From contig DHNI01000026.1 in the NCBI GenBank assembly GCA_002409455.1, forward strand, positions 20,531 to 29,469: a stretch of DNA of 8,939 bases, in the 5' to 3' direction. The first letter of the stretch is position 1; every line of letters starts with the position of its first letter. The notes under the pieces were generated by a model. It worked only from the letters and a program-made list of their open reading frames with translations, searched no databases and had not been told where the DNA came from. Below are positions 1-6,182 of the stretch, one piece after another. The translations under genes were made by a program, and so were the position numbers. Source of the stretch: Firmicutes bacterium UBA5420 (lineage in GTDB: Bacteria; Bacillota; Limnochordia; Darwinibacteriales; Darwinibacteriaceae).

Positions 1-830
1 AGTTCCTGCATTTTCTTCTCCAGCTCCTGTTTGCGCCCGATCTCCAGCGTCATGCGTTCATGCAATTCTTCTACTGGTACGGACAGAAGATCGCCTAAGC
101 TGAGGCAGACTTCATGCTTGCGCTTATAGTCTCGTAGCGCACGATCTCCGCACAGAAAGTATACTCTAGTCATGCCCTTGTATTTCTCGCTCTTGATGAT
201 TTTCACAAGTCCAATCTGACTCGTAGTGCTCACATGCGTCCCAGAACAGGGCGAATAATCGAGCCCTGCAATTTCCACAATGCGTAGATTGCCCTCAAGG
301 TCTGGAATCTTGCGAAGCGGTACGTCTCGCCGTTCGTCAGGGCCGAGGGAGTAGTTCACGATCGAAAGATTGGAGAAAATCACCTGGTTAACCATGGTTT
401 CTACGGAGATTTGTTCTTCTTGGGACAAAGAAGGTGTGGAGATATCAATACTACAATATTCTTCGCCGAGATGGAAGCTCTCGGTGCGATAACCATATTG
501 ATCATGAAAGATAGCAGAAAGAAGATGTTGTCCGCTATGCTGCTGCATATGGTCTAGCCTCCGGGGCCAGTCTAGTACGCACGAGACATCATCTCCATGC
601 AATGGGTGTTCTAGGACATGAATCACCACCCCATCTTGTTCAACGACATCAAGGAGGGGTATGCCGTTAATGGAGCCTAGATCATGGGGCTGACCGCCGC
701 CTGTAGGATAAAAAATCGTCTCTTCCAGAACCACCAAGTAGTGTTCTCCTTCTTGGCGTTGTGAAAGCATCTTGGTGTCTAAGTTCTGCAACCAGGGGTC
801 GGAATAATAGCGCTTTAGGATAAGAATCAC
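1..830 (-). CDS. AlaX-type alanyl-tRNA editing protein (C-terminus cut by window edge)
   Basis: Freestanding relative of the alanyl-tRNA synthetase editing domain, expected to hydrolyse Ser- or Gly-tRNA(Ala) in the cytoplasm. My reading of the minus strand gives 276 codons with no stop before the edge. The N-terminal part has the glycine-rich YPTGGGQPHD motif (residues 41-50) of AlaX-M/L and AlaRS. The zinc-binding pair is intact: HSGQH (H98, H102) and CSGTH (C195, H199). The visible end (about 250-276, rich in E, K, Q) looks like the helical linker to a DHHA1 domain, so this is probably a long AlaX-L form of about 390-400 residues. The start is GTG at 830: an in-frame TGA lies directly upstream, and the next ATG (codon 21) would cut the conserved YYSDP-type N-terminus. 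It follows the PAP2 gene by 11 nt, so the two are probably co-transcribed. The ribosome site (AAGAAAGTGA) is weak and abuts the start, suggesting translational coupling. No catalytic aminoacylation domain is visible. Confidence 0.93.
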   Translation of the reverse strand, partial: MILILKRYYSDPWLQNLDTKMLSQRQEGEHYLVVLEETIFYPTGGGQPHDLGSINGIPLLDVVEQDGVVIHVLEHPLHGDDVSCVLDWPRRLDHMQQHSGQHLLSAIFHDQYGYRTESFHLGEEYCSIDISTPSLSQEEQISVETMVNQVIFSNLSIVNYSLGPDERRDVPLRKIPDLEGNLRIVEIAGLDYSPCSGTHVSTTSQIGLVKIIKSEKYKGMTRVYFLCGDRALRDYKRKHEVCLSLGDLLSVPVEELHERMTLEIGRKQELEKKMQE

Positions 831-841
831 TCACTTTCTTG

Positions 842-1705
842 TTAGAGCGTTTTTGCCAGATCGATTTTTTTGAATAAACCTAGTTTTGTAAAGGTAAAGG
901 GGGCACCTAGGCTTGCCCAGAGACCCAAGAATGCATAACGAACCACGTAGTCGATTTCGCCAGGTAACCAGCTGACAAGTGGCTTAAGGACAATGCGCAA
1001 GACGAAAAGAGCAGCTAGACCCAGGATTAGTTTAAGAACATTTTGCACGAGGGTGGCATCCTCTTGGAACTTCACATAGCGTAGTTCTAGACGATAACCA
1101 AGAAGAGCTCCAAGGAAAAAGCCCACAGTCATTGGTCCATCACCTGTAGGGTGCAGCAGGTACAAAATGACCGCGGCGAGAACTGAACCCAGCATCCAGG
1201 TTCTAAACGGGATTTTTTCTAGATCCATCCCGGCCAGCGGAGAGTAGGCCAACAGTAGGAGAACGCCTATCGTTAATCCCCCGAGAATATCAATGGGCCA
1301 GTGTACTCCTAAATAGATCCGTGACAAGCTCACCAGCAAAATCATGGCCACCGCACCAGCCCAGGCCAGGGGTTTCTTTAGCTTTACGGCAAGAAAACCC
1401 CAGAAGGCTGTACTGCCCTGCGCGTGTCCACTGGGAAAGGCATAACCTTCTTGTTCCACAAGGCGAAGCTCGCTCGGGGGACGCTCGGTTGCAAAGATAT
1501 GCTTTACCCCGGAGTTAACGTAGGCCGAAAAGATAAAGAAAACGGAAAAACGGAAGCCAAAATGTTTATCTACCATCCAGTAGATAATGGGGATAGTAAA
1601 CATATAAAACTCCAGGGAACCAAGGGACGTAATGGCTGTAAAAAAAGCGGTTAAGGCCGGTCTGGCAAATTCTTGTGCCCACAAAATCAAGGTCAAATCA
1701 CCCAT
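842..1705 (-). CDS. PAP2-superfamily integral membrane phosphatase
   Basis: Lipid or polyprenyl phosphate phosphatase of the PAP2 (type 2 phosphatidic acid phosphatase) superfamily, 287 residues, in the cytoplasmic membrane. All three catalytic motifs are present: K68-X6-R75-P76, PSGH at 91-94, and S128-R129-X3-G133-X-H135-X3-D139. H94 would be the general acid, H135 the nucleophile and D139 its partner. Hydrophobic helices flank the motifs. After D139 there are several more hydrophobic segments (about 143-155, 170-184, 192-203, 222-240, 255-270), making the protein longer than the minimal domain of about 200 residues. Relatives dephosphorylate undecaprenyl pyrophosphate, phosphatidylglycerol phosphate or sphingoid phosphates. 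The substrate here cannot be read from sequence. The start is ATG at 1705 with AAGGAG about 9 nt upstream. The AlaX gene follows after 11 nt. Confidence 0.93.
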   Translation of the reverse strand: MGDLTLILWAQEFARPALTAFFTAITSLGSLEFYMFTIPIIYWMVDKHFGFRFSVFFIFSAYVNSGVKHIFATERPPSELRLVEQEGYAFPSGHAQGSTAFWGFLAVKLKKPLAWAGAVAMILLVSLSRIYLGVHWPIDILGGLTIGVLLLLAYSPLAGMDLEKIPFRTWMLGSVLAAVILYLLHPTGDGPMTVGFFLGALLGYRLELRYVKFQEDATLVQNVLKLILGLAALFVLRIVLKPLVSWLPGEIDYVVRYAFLGLWASLGAPFTFTKLGLFKKIDLAKTL

Positions 1706-1836
1706 GGCAAACAGCTCCTTTTTTCGCTACTTAATGTTCAATATTCTAAGTCGCCCATATTTGTCCTTCCTTGAGCCCAACAAAGCAGGACTTTTCTTGC
1801 TGGAAGGTGAAGAATAGCTGAGGAGGTGAATCCGGC

Positions 1837-2469
1837 ATGAAGATTAAAGAACCAGTGAATGCCCTCACACATTTTGTCATGTTTCTTGCTGGCTTGGTCG
1901 GTCTAGGGCTCCTAATTTGGAGAGCCTGGGGAACGGTATCTGGGGTGATGGTGGCCATAATTTTTGGCCTAAGTATCATTATGCTCTACGGGGCCAGTAC
2001 ACTGTATCATTGGGTGCGTACAACGCCCAAAAAGGAGTTGCTCCTGCGTAAGCTCGACCATATCTCCATTTATATGTTGATTGCAGGAACCTATACACCT
2101 GTCTTGTACTATGGGTTGGACGATCCGTGGCGGTGGATTATGCTGGCTGTTATTTGGGGTCTGGCTGCAATCGGGGCGCTTCTAAAGATCTGGCTCGTGG
2201 GCTTACCACGTGGTGTGACCGCTGGATTCTACTTAGCCCTAGGATGGATGGCGGTCATTCCTTTTAAGCAGCTTTTAGAATCTTTGGCAAGACCAGCACT
2301 TATTCTTCTAGTCGCTGGTGGTAGCGCCTATACGATTGGCGCCATTATCTATGCCACAAAGATTTTCAATTTTGTCCCCAAACGATTTGGCTTCCATGAG
2401 ATTTTCCACATTTTCGTCGGCCTAGGTACAATACTACACTTCTTGATGGTTTTTCTCTTTGTTTTGTAG
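1837..2469 (+). CDS. trhA: TrhA / hemolysin III-type PAQR family membrane protein
   Basis: 210-residue seven-helix membrane protein of the PAQR/hemolysin III (UPF0073) family. Bacterial members are linked to membrane fluidity and fatty acid homeostasis; the 'hemolysin' name comes from heterologous expression. The family's metal-site signature is intact: S54-X3-H58 (ASTLYHW), D74-H75 in KLDHISIYMLIAGTYTPV, and H187-X3-H191 near the C-terminus (GFHEIFH). Hydrophobic segments lie at about 11-28, 36-54, 76-92, 99-120, 127-143, 153-172 and 191-209. The start is ATG at 1837 with a strong AGGAGGTGA at 1821-1829. An MFS transporter follows after 18 nt, so the two probably form an operon. I could not find a convincing promoter in the 131-nt gap shared with the divergent PAP2 gene. 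Confidence 0.92.
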   Translation: MKIKEPVNALTHFVMFLAGLVGLGLLIWRAWGTVSGVMVAIIFGLSIIMLYGASTLYHWVRTTPKKELLLRKLDHISIYMLIAGTYTPVLYYGLDDPWRWIMLAVIWGLAAIGALLKIWLVGLPRGVTAGFYLALGWMAVIPFKQLLESLARPALILLVAGGSAYTIGAIIYATKIFNFVPKRFGFHEIFHIFVGLGTILHFLMVFLFVL

Positions 2470-2487
2470 AATAGGTGGATAATCCTC

Positions 2488-3651
2488 ATGGCAAAGCACA
2501 AAGACATCGTTCTCGTATTTCTCATCACTTTTTTGTATCATACCATGAATCAAATGTTCGTACCCACTTTGCCGGTTTATATTGCTGGACTTGGCGGTAG
2601 TGAAGTAGTGGTGGGAGTGATTGTGGGTCTTTTATCCCTTGGTGCAATTGCCGCCAAGGTCTTCTTTGGAAAGATGGCAACCCGCCATTCCAATCTCTTG
2701 GTTTTGCGAATCGGTCTGGTTCTTGCTACCGCCGTCTTATTCTTGTATCAGCCCTTCTTAGGCTTTGGTTTCTTGGCCGCGGTGCGCCTATTACAAAGCA
2801 TTGGACTCGCTGGCTTTGTCGCGGGAGGGCAGGGCTTGCTCTCTGATCACAGCAGGGGCCATAATCGAGGTTTGTTTTTTGGGATCTTTGCAGCCGCAAT
2901 CGGCTTGGGCATGGCAGTTGGCCCTTTATTAGGGAGCTTTCTGGCTGAGAATTTCAGCTATTCCATGCTCTTTGGGGGTGCGACTGTGATTGTGGGCCTA
3001 GCCATGGTGTTGAGTTTTGTCATTGGTGGCAAAAGTGGGATTCATGGACCTGGTATGGGACGCAAGTACCAGCCCCACCCTCCTTGGAAGAACCATAATC
3101 TCCTGGTCTTATCTGGAAGTATGTTTCTGGCAGCTTCGGTTATGGGAGCCACGTCCTCCATGTTCGCGCTCCATGCTAGAGCGGTGGGGATCGATCATCC
3201 TAGCTTATTCTTTGGATTATTCGCCCTTACCTATACCTTAAGTGGGGCTGTCTCGGGCTATCTTTCGGATCGCTTTGGGCGTAGCACAATGATTATCCCG
3301 GGCTTTTGTCTTTTGATAATCGGGCTCCTGTCTTTAACCCTGCTTAATGGAGCGGTAATCTTGATTTTGGCCGCTCTGTTGTGTGGGGGAGGTTTTGGTT
3401 TTGTGAATACGGTACTCATGGCCATGGTGCCAGAATACAGTATCAATGCCATTGATGCCTCTAATGACCTGGCCTTTTTCAGTAACGCCTTCGACTTGGG
3501 TATTGTCTTGGGCTCCATTGGCTTGTCTTGGTTGGCGATCTATTCTTATGGCCTGTTTTGGCTCGCTGTGGCTTTAGCTAATGTACTTGGATTACTTCTC
3601 TATTTACGCCACAACCCAGAAAAACAAGAAAAGATAAAGGCTCAGGTGTAA
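2488..3651 (+). CDS. Major facilitator superfamily transporter
   Basis: 387-residue MFS secondary transporter with about 12 hydrophobic helices, in the cytoplasmic membrane. The loop between helices 2 and 3 carries a degenerate motif A (GKMATRHSNL, 61-70). The equivalent loop in the second half keeps a good copy (GYLSDRFGRS, 257-266). A motif C-like stretch (GMAVGPLLGS, 141-150) is typical of drug:proton antiporters, which hints at efflux, but the substrate is not determinable. The central loop is at about 180-203. The start is ATG at 2488 with AGGTGG at 2473-2478, 18 nt after the trhA stop. The TAA stop lies inside the downstream terminator hairpin. Confidence 0.92.
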   Translation: MAKHKDIVLVFLITFLYHTMNQMFVPTLPVYIAGLGGSEVVVGVIVGLLSLGAIAAKVFFGKMATRHSNLLVLRIGLVLATAVLFLYQPFLGFGFLAAVRLLQSIGLAGFVAGGQGLLSDHSRGHNRGLFFGIFAAAIGLGMAVGPLLGSFLAENFSYSMLFGGATVIVGLAMVLSFVIGGKSGIHGPGMGRKYQPHPPWKNHNLLVLSGSMFLAASVMGATSSMFALHARAVGIDHPSLFFGLFALTYTLSGAVSGYLSDRFGRSTMIIPGFCLLIIGLLSLTLLNGAVILILAALLCGGGFGFVNTVLMAMVPEYSINAIDASNDLAFFSNAFDLGIVLGSIGLSWLAIYSYGLFWLAVALANVLGLLLYLRHNPEKQEKIKAQV

Positions 3652-3663
3652 CCTGAGCCTTTT
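3636..3663. terminator. Bidirectional intrinsic terminator between MFS and solute-binding protein genes
   Basis: A perfect 12-bp inverted repeat (AAAGGCTCAGGT at 3636-3647, complement at 3651-3662) with a 3-nt loop. The plus-strand tail is TTTT then GG; on the minus strand the stem is followed by TTTATCTTTTCTT. It sits between convergent genes, 10 nt from the end of the solute-binding protein gene, and includes the MFS stop codon (3649-3651), so it can end transcription from both sides. Confidence 0.87.
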
Positions 3664-3672
3664 GGTTAAGAC

Positions 3673-4944
3673 TTAGTCTAGTGCTTGGATATAGGTGTTT
3701 GCTTCCTTAACTGCCTGATTGAGAATGGGTTCGGGGTTGGAATTGCCGTACAGGGCTTCTTCCACTGCCACGCCAAGAATGCGGGATAGGTCTGCATAGC
3801 TTACCGTATTGGGTCTCGCCCTTGCATAATCAAACTGCTCAAGCACAACTTGCATATGAGGCTCCTCGGCCAGGTATTGCTGGTAGGCGTCGGACTCTCG
3901 CACTGAAAGTCTCAGGGGAATGTATCCCGTTTCCATACTCCATTTAAGGTTGTTTTCGGCACTAGACATCCAATTTACAAATTCCCAGGCGGCTTGTTCT
4001 TTTTCAGTAGTCGTTTTGAAGATGGCAAGACTGCTGCCACCTACTCCTGTTACAGTGTTTTTGTGCCCTGGTAGTGCTGCTACCCCTAGATCGAAATCCA
4101 CTTTGTTCTTGGTGGCAGCGATGGAAGATGTGCTGGAATACTGCATGGCAATGCGCCCAATCTCAAAACCATCAGGTGGTGGCGAAAGCGATAGTACTTG
4201 GTGTTTATGTGCTAGATCAATCCAGAACTGCACCGTGTCGCGGGCTGTACTGTCATTGAAGGCAGCTTTACTGTAATCTTCGCTGTACAGCTCGCCCCCA
4301 GCTTGCCACAAGAAGGTTACAAAGGCATACATGGAGCCTAGATTGGCCCTGGTCGTGAAGTTCACACCCCATTCATCGATCCGCCCATCACCGTCTATGT
4401 CTCGGGTTAAAGCTTTGGCGTACTCCACCAACTCATCCCATGTTGTAGGGGGTTTTTCTGGATCTAGACCAACCTCTCTGAACTTATCTTTGTTGTAAAG
4501 AAGGATCTGGTTGCTGAGAGAAAAGGGAACTGTCCACGCTTCGCCACGGACTGTTACGGTGTCCTTGGAAACCTGGCTATAGTCCTGTAAATACACTTCG
4601 GGGTCCACGAACTCCCGTAGAGGCACCAGCGCGCCAGTCGAAACCATGAGGGGTGGCCAAAACTGATCCACTAGGGCTACATCTGGAGGCACGCTTCCCG
4701 CCACTGAAGCAAGCAATTTGTCTCTGGCTACAAATTGGTTTCCCGTGTAAAGTACTTCAACTTGGACGTGGGGATGTTGAGCATTAAATTCTTGCACCAT
4801 CTGTTCATGGATCTTGGCATTATCTCCGCTGAGGTAATGCCAGTACTTGATGGTTGTGATATTCGCTTGGGCGCTTGCCACCGCTAATAAGCACCCCGTG
4901 ACGATCGTGAAGACTACAAGAAATAGCTTTGATTTTCTGAACAT
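3673..4944 (-). CDS. Secreted family 1 (UgpB-like) ABC solute-binding protein, riboswitch-controlled orphan
   Basis: 423-residue extracytoplasmic substrate-binding protein of the family 1 type (sugar / glycerol-phosphate, UgpB/MalE fold). The N-terminus has a basic start (MFRKSK), a hydrophobic core and candidate signal peptidase I sites ASA (23-25) and AQA (25-27). A lipobox-like VTGC (15-18) is also present, but hydrophobic residues follow its Cys. Family features include the opening strand TTIKYWHYLSG, PPDVALVDQFW (86-96), a hinge region LLYNKDKFREVGLDPEKPPTTWDEL read at about 148-172, the DIDGDGRIDEWG loop (182-193) common in this family, and the C-terminal GGSSLAIF and GYIPLRLSV blocks. 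The start is ATG at 4944 with AAGGAGT about 7 nt upstream. No permease or ATPase gene adjoins it, and a terminator follows it at once. An FMN riboswitch and terminator lie in its leader, so it is probably repressed by FMN. This suggests a flavin-related ligand, but the family alone would suggest a sugar. Confidence 0.9.
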   Translation of the reverse strand: MFRKSKLFLVVFTIVTGCLLAVASAQANITTIKYWHYLSGDNAKIHEQMVQEFNAQHPHVQVEVLYTGNQFVARDKLLASVAGSVPPDVALVDQFWPPLMVSTGALVPLREFVDPEVYLQDYSQVSKDTVTVRGEAWTVPFSLSNQILLYNKDKFREVGLDPEKPPTTWDELVEYAKALTRDIDGDGRIDEWGVNFTTRANLGSMYAFVTFLWQAGGELYSEDYSKAAFNDSTARDTVQFWIDLAHKHQVLSLSPPPDGFEIGRIAMQYSSTSSIAATKNKVDFDLGVAALPGHKNTVTGVGGSSLAIFKTTTEKEQAAWEFVNWMSSAENNLKWSMETGYIPLRLSVRESDAYQQYLAEEPHMQVVLEQFDYARARPNTVSYADLSRILGVAVEEALYGNSNPEPILNQAVKEANTYIQALD

Positions 4945-4997
4945 GATTTGACTCCTTCCAATTGAGCATAGGCACCTTCACATACAAACCTTCATAG

Positions 4998-5029
4998 AAA
5001 AAGCAACCCAAAATTCCTCAGGTTGCTTC
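4998..5029 (-). terminator. Intrinsic terminator of the FMN riboswitch expression platform
   Basis: Reading the minus strand, AAGCAACC (5028-5021) pairs with GGTTGCTT (5008-5001) around a 12-nt loop and runs into TTTTT (5002-4998). It lies 44 nt after the FMN aptamer and 53 nt before the solute-binding protein start codon. That is where an attenuator should be if FMN binding stops transcription. I could not identify a clear antiterminator; a weak GCTTT/GAAGC pairing just upstream is one option. Confidence 0.85.
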
Positions 5030-5049
5030 ACGCTTACAAAAGCTGCAGG

Positions 5050-5068
5050 CAGAACAAACATTGTTCTG
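5050..5068 (-). other. Hairpin between FMN aptamer and attenuator
   Basis: A perfect 8-bp inverted repeat (CAGAACAA and TTGTTCTG) with a 3-nt loop lies in the leader RNA between the end of the aptamer and the terminator. No U tract follows, so it is not itself a terminator. It may be part of the switching structure or only a spacer hairpin. Confidence 0.55.
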
Positions 5069-5072
5069 TCTT

Positions 5073-5189
<117 letters not shown>

Positions 5190-5212
5190 TTCCGTATGCA
5201 ATTTTCACACTT

Positions 5213-5241
5213 ATTATAGCTTAGCGAGAAGTGGCAGTCAA
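5213..5241 (-). promoter_or_regulatory. Sigma-A promoter of the FMN riboswitch transcript
   Basis: Minus-strand TTGACT (5241-5236), a 17-nt spacer and a perfect TATAAT (5218-5213). Transcription should begin near 5206, about 17 nt before the riboswitch P1 stem. This makes the riboswitch and solute-binding protein their own transcription unit, separate from the upstream cupin gene, whose stop lies 34 nt before the -35 box. Confidence 0.88.
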
Positions 5242-5275
5242 GGAAATAATGTCATTTGTCGGCCTCGTTTATGCC

Positions 5276-5626
5276 TCATTTATACAGAATTAGCGCAATG
5301 TACTCCAGGGGTTCTTGACCTATATTTTTCATGCCATGGCCTTCACCGGCTGCAGTAAAGGTCACATCACCAGCCTGCACAACAAACTTTGTTCCATTAT
5401 CATCATACTCAGCTGTACCCTGAAGGATGTAAAAGGTTTCCGACTCGTTTTCATGGACATGATAGCCCAAAGAGGATTCCACCTCAATCGTGCCATGGGC
5501 AAAAAGACGCCCCTTTTCGTACATCTCCTCGGCCCCATTTAGCAGTTGGCGCATGGTAACGGTTCCTTCACCGCCAAAACGTTTTTCGTAGACATCTGCT
5601 TTGATTTCTTCACTCTTTCGAATCAT
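5276..5626 (-). CDS. Small single-domain cupin protein
   Basis: 116-residue cytoplasmic beta-barrel protein of the cupin superfamily. Cupin motif 1 supplies H56, H58 and E63 (HVHENESE, then G70 after six residues). Motif 2 runs from G87 to N101 with H98, so the usual three-His, one-Glu metal site is complete. The usual proline of motif 2 is alanine (A93). The function is unknown: such proteins include dioxygenases, isomerases and sensory or storage proteins. I chose ATG at 5626 because GGAGG (5637-5633) lies 6 nt upstream. An in-frame ATG 10 codons earlier (5656) has no such site. The gene is divergent from the GntR operon. The riboswitch promoter begins just after it, and no terminator is visible between them. 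Confidence 0.88.
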   Translation of the reverse strand: MIRKSEEIKADVYEKRFGGEGTVTMRQLLNGAEEMYEKGRLFAHGTIEVESSLGYHVHENESETFYILQGTAEYDDNGTKFVVQAGDVTFTAAGEGHGMKNIGQEPLEYIALILYK

Positions 5627-5729
5627 CGCTATCCTCCATTTCCATCTTGACAACATCCTTATGGGTGAAAATTCGCTGGTTGCACCAAAAAACCTGCTAA
5701 ATAAGGCATAGACTGCTCAAGGGTTTTTC

Positions 5730-5758
5730 TTGCAATTTTGTCTTACTTGTATTATAGT
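5730..5758 (+). promoter_or_regulatory. Promoter of the gntR operon
   Basis: TTGCAA (5730-5735), a 17-nt spacer and TATAGT (5753-5758), a good sigma-A match. It lies 35 nt upstream of the chosen gntR start. The -10 box is covered by the palindrome at 5747-5769, which suits autorepression. Confidence 0.78.
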
Positions 5759-5769
5759 TAGTAATACAA
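5747..5769. promoter_or_regulatory. Putative GntR (YtrA-type) operator palindrome
   Basis: A perfect 8-bp inverted repeat, TTGTATTA and TAATACAA, separated by 7 nt. It covers the -10 box and likely start point of the gntR promoter. Its size and TGTATTA/TAATACA half-sites fit a dimeric YtrA-subfamily regulator. Assignment to the adjacent GntR protein is an inference from position. Confidence 0.72.
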
Positions 5770-5778
5770 CCGAGACAA
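5751..5778 (-). promoter_or_regulatory. Candidate divergent promoter for the cupin gene
   Basis: Minus-strand TTGTCT (5778-5773), a 16-nt spacer and TATAAT (5756-5751). It overlaps the gntR -10 box and the palindrome. If used, it gives the cupin gene a leader of roughly 115-120 nt. The AT-rich palindrome could produce this match by chance. I found no better cupin promoter closer to the gene. Confidence 0.4.
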
Positions 5779-5792
5779 AAGGGAGGGATTTT

Positions 5793-6182
5793 ATGCTGAT
5801 CAGCCTAGATATGACTGGGGACGATCCCATCTATCTTCAGTTGCGTAATGAGATCGTTTTGGGTATCGCCTCTAGACGCTTACAAGGGGGCGAAGGCTTA
5901 CCAAGTGTACGCCAATTAGCCGAGGATCTGGGGATCAATGCCATGACGGTAAATAAGGCTTATACGCTCCTGAAAGAGCAAGGTTTTATCGAAATCGACC
6001 GCCGTCAGGGAGCTAAGGTGAGGGTGTCGACTGAGGCGGCGCCTCATTTTCCTGGACGTTGGCAGCAACAACTAGCCCTCTTAATCGCCGAAGGCCTAGC
6101 CAGGGGTATGGAAAAAGGCGAATTGATGAAAACATGTGAACAGCTATTCGAAATTCTAAATCAGGGGGAAAAAACGCAATGA
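5793..6182 (+). CDS. GntR-family transcriptional regulator, YtrA subfamily
   Basis: 129-residue DNA-binding repressor. The N-terminal winged helix-turn-helix spans about residues 11-78. It opens with the family's DDPIYLQLRNEI, has PSVRQLAEDLGINAMTVNKA (38-57, recognition helix about 49-60), and closes with the wing EQGFIEIDRRQGAKV. The C-terminal part is only about 50 residues, helical, with no ligand-binding FCD or UTRA domain, which defines the YtrA subfamily. I chose ATG at 5793 because GGAGG lies 6 nt upstream. A start 63 nt earlier would fall inside the promoter. Its last four bases overlap the start of the membrane protein gene (ATGA). YtrA-type genes usually regulate their own operon of membrane or ABC proteins, and the palindrome at 5747-5769 suggests the same here. 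Confidence 0.93.
   Translation: MLISLDMTGDDPIYLQLRNEIVLGIASRRLQGGEGLPSVRQLAEDLGINAMTVNKAYTLLKEQGFIEIDRRQGAKVRVSTEAAPHFPGRWQQQLALLIAEGLARGMEKGELMKTCEQLFEILNQGEKTQ

Noticed and set aside
1706..1836. Divergent promoters between PAP2 and trhA
   Set aside because: Some hexamers weakly resemble -10 boxes (for example TAGAAT on the minus strand), but none has an acceptable -35 at the right spacing.
3920..4276. 118-codon plus-strand reading frame inside the solute-binding protein gene
   Set aside because: It is antisense to a well-supported gene, with no ribosome site and no recognisable protein features.
4366..4401. EF-hand or dockerin-like calcium site in DIDGDGRIDEWG of the solute-binding protein
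   Set aside because: This loop is common in family 1 binding proteins. A single loop does not show a calcium role or a separate domain.
5627..5656. Longer cupin start giving 10 extra residues
   Set aside because: The ribosome site GGAGG lies inside this segment and serves the ATG at 5626.
5660..5690. Second riboswitch-like segment (TTGGTGCAA) in the cupin leader, similar to a block of the FMN aptamer
   Set aside because: Only a short match; none of the other conserved RFN blocks is present.
5730..5792. Longer GntR start giving 21 extra residues
   Set aside because: The extra codons cover the -35 and -10 boxes and the palindrome. ATG at 5793 has a strong ribosome site and matches the usual family N-terminus.
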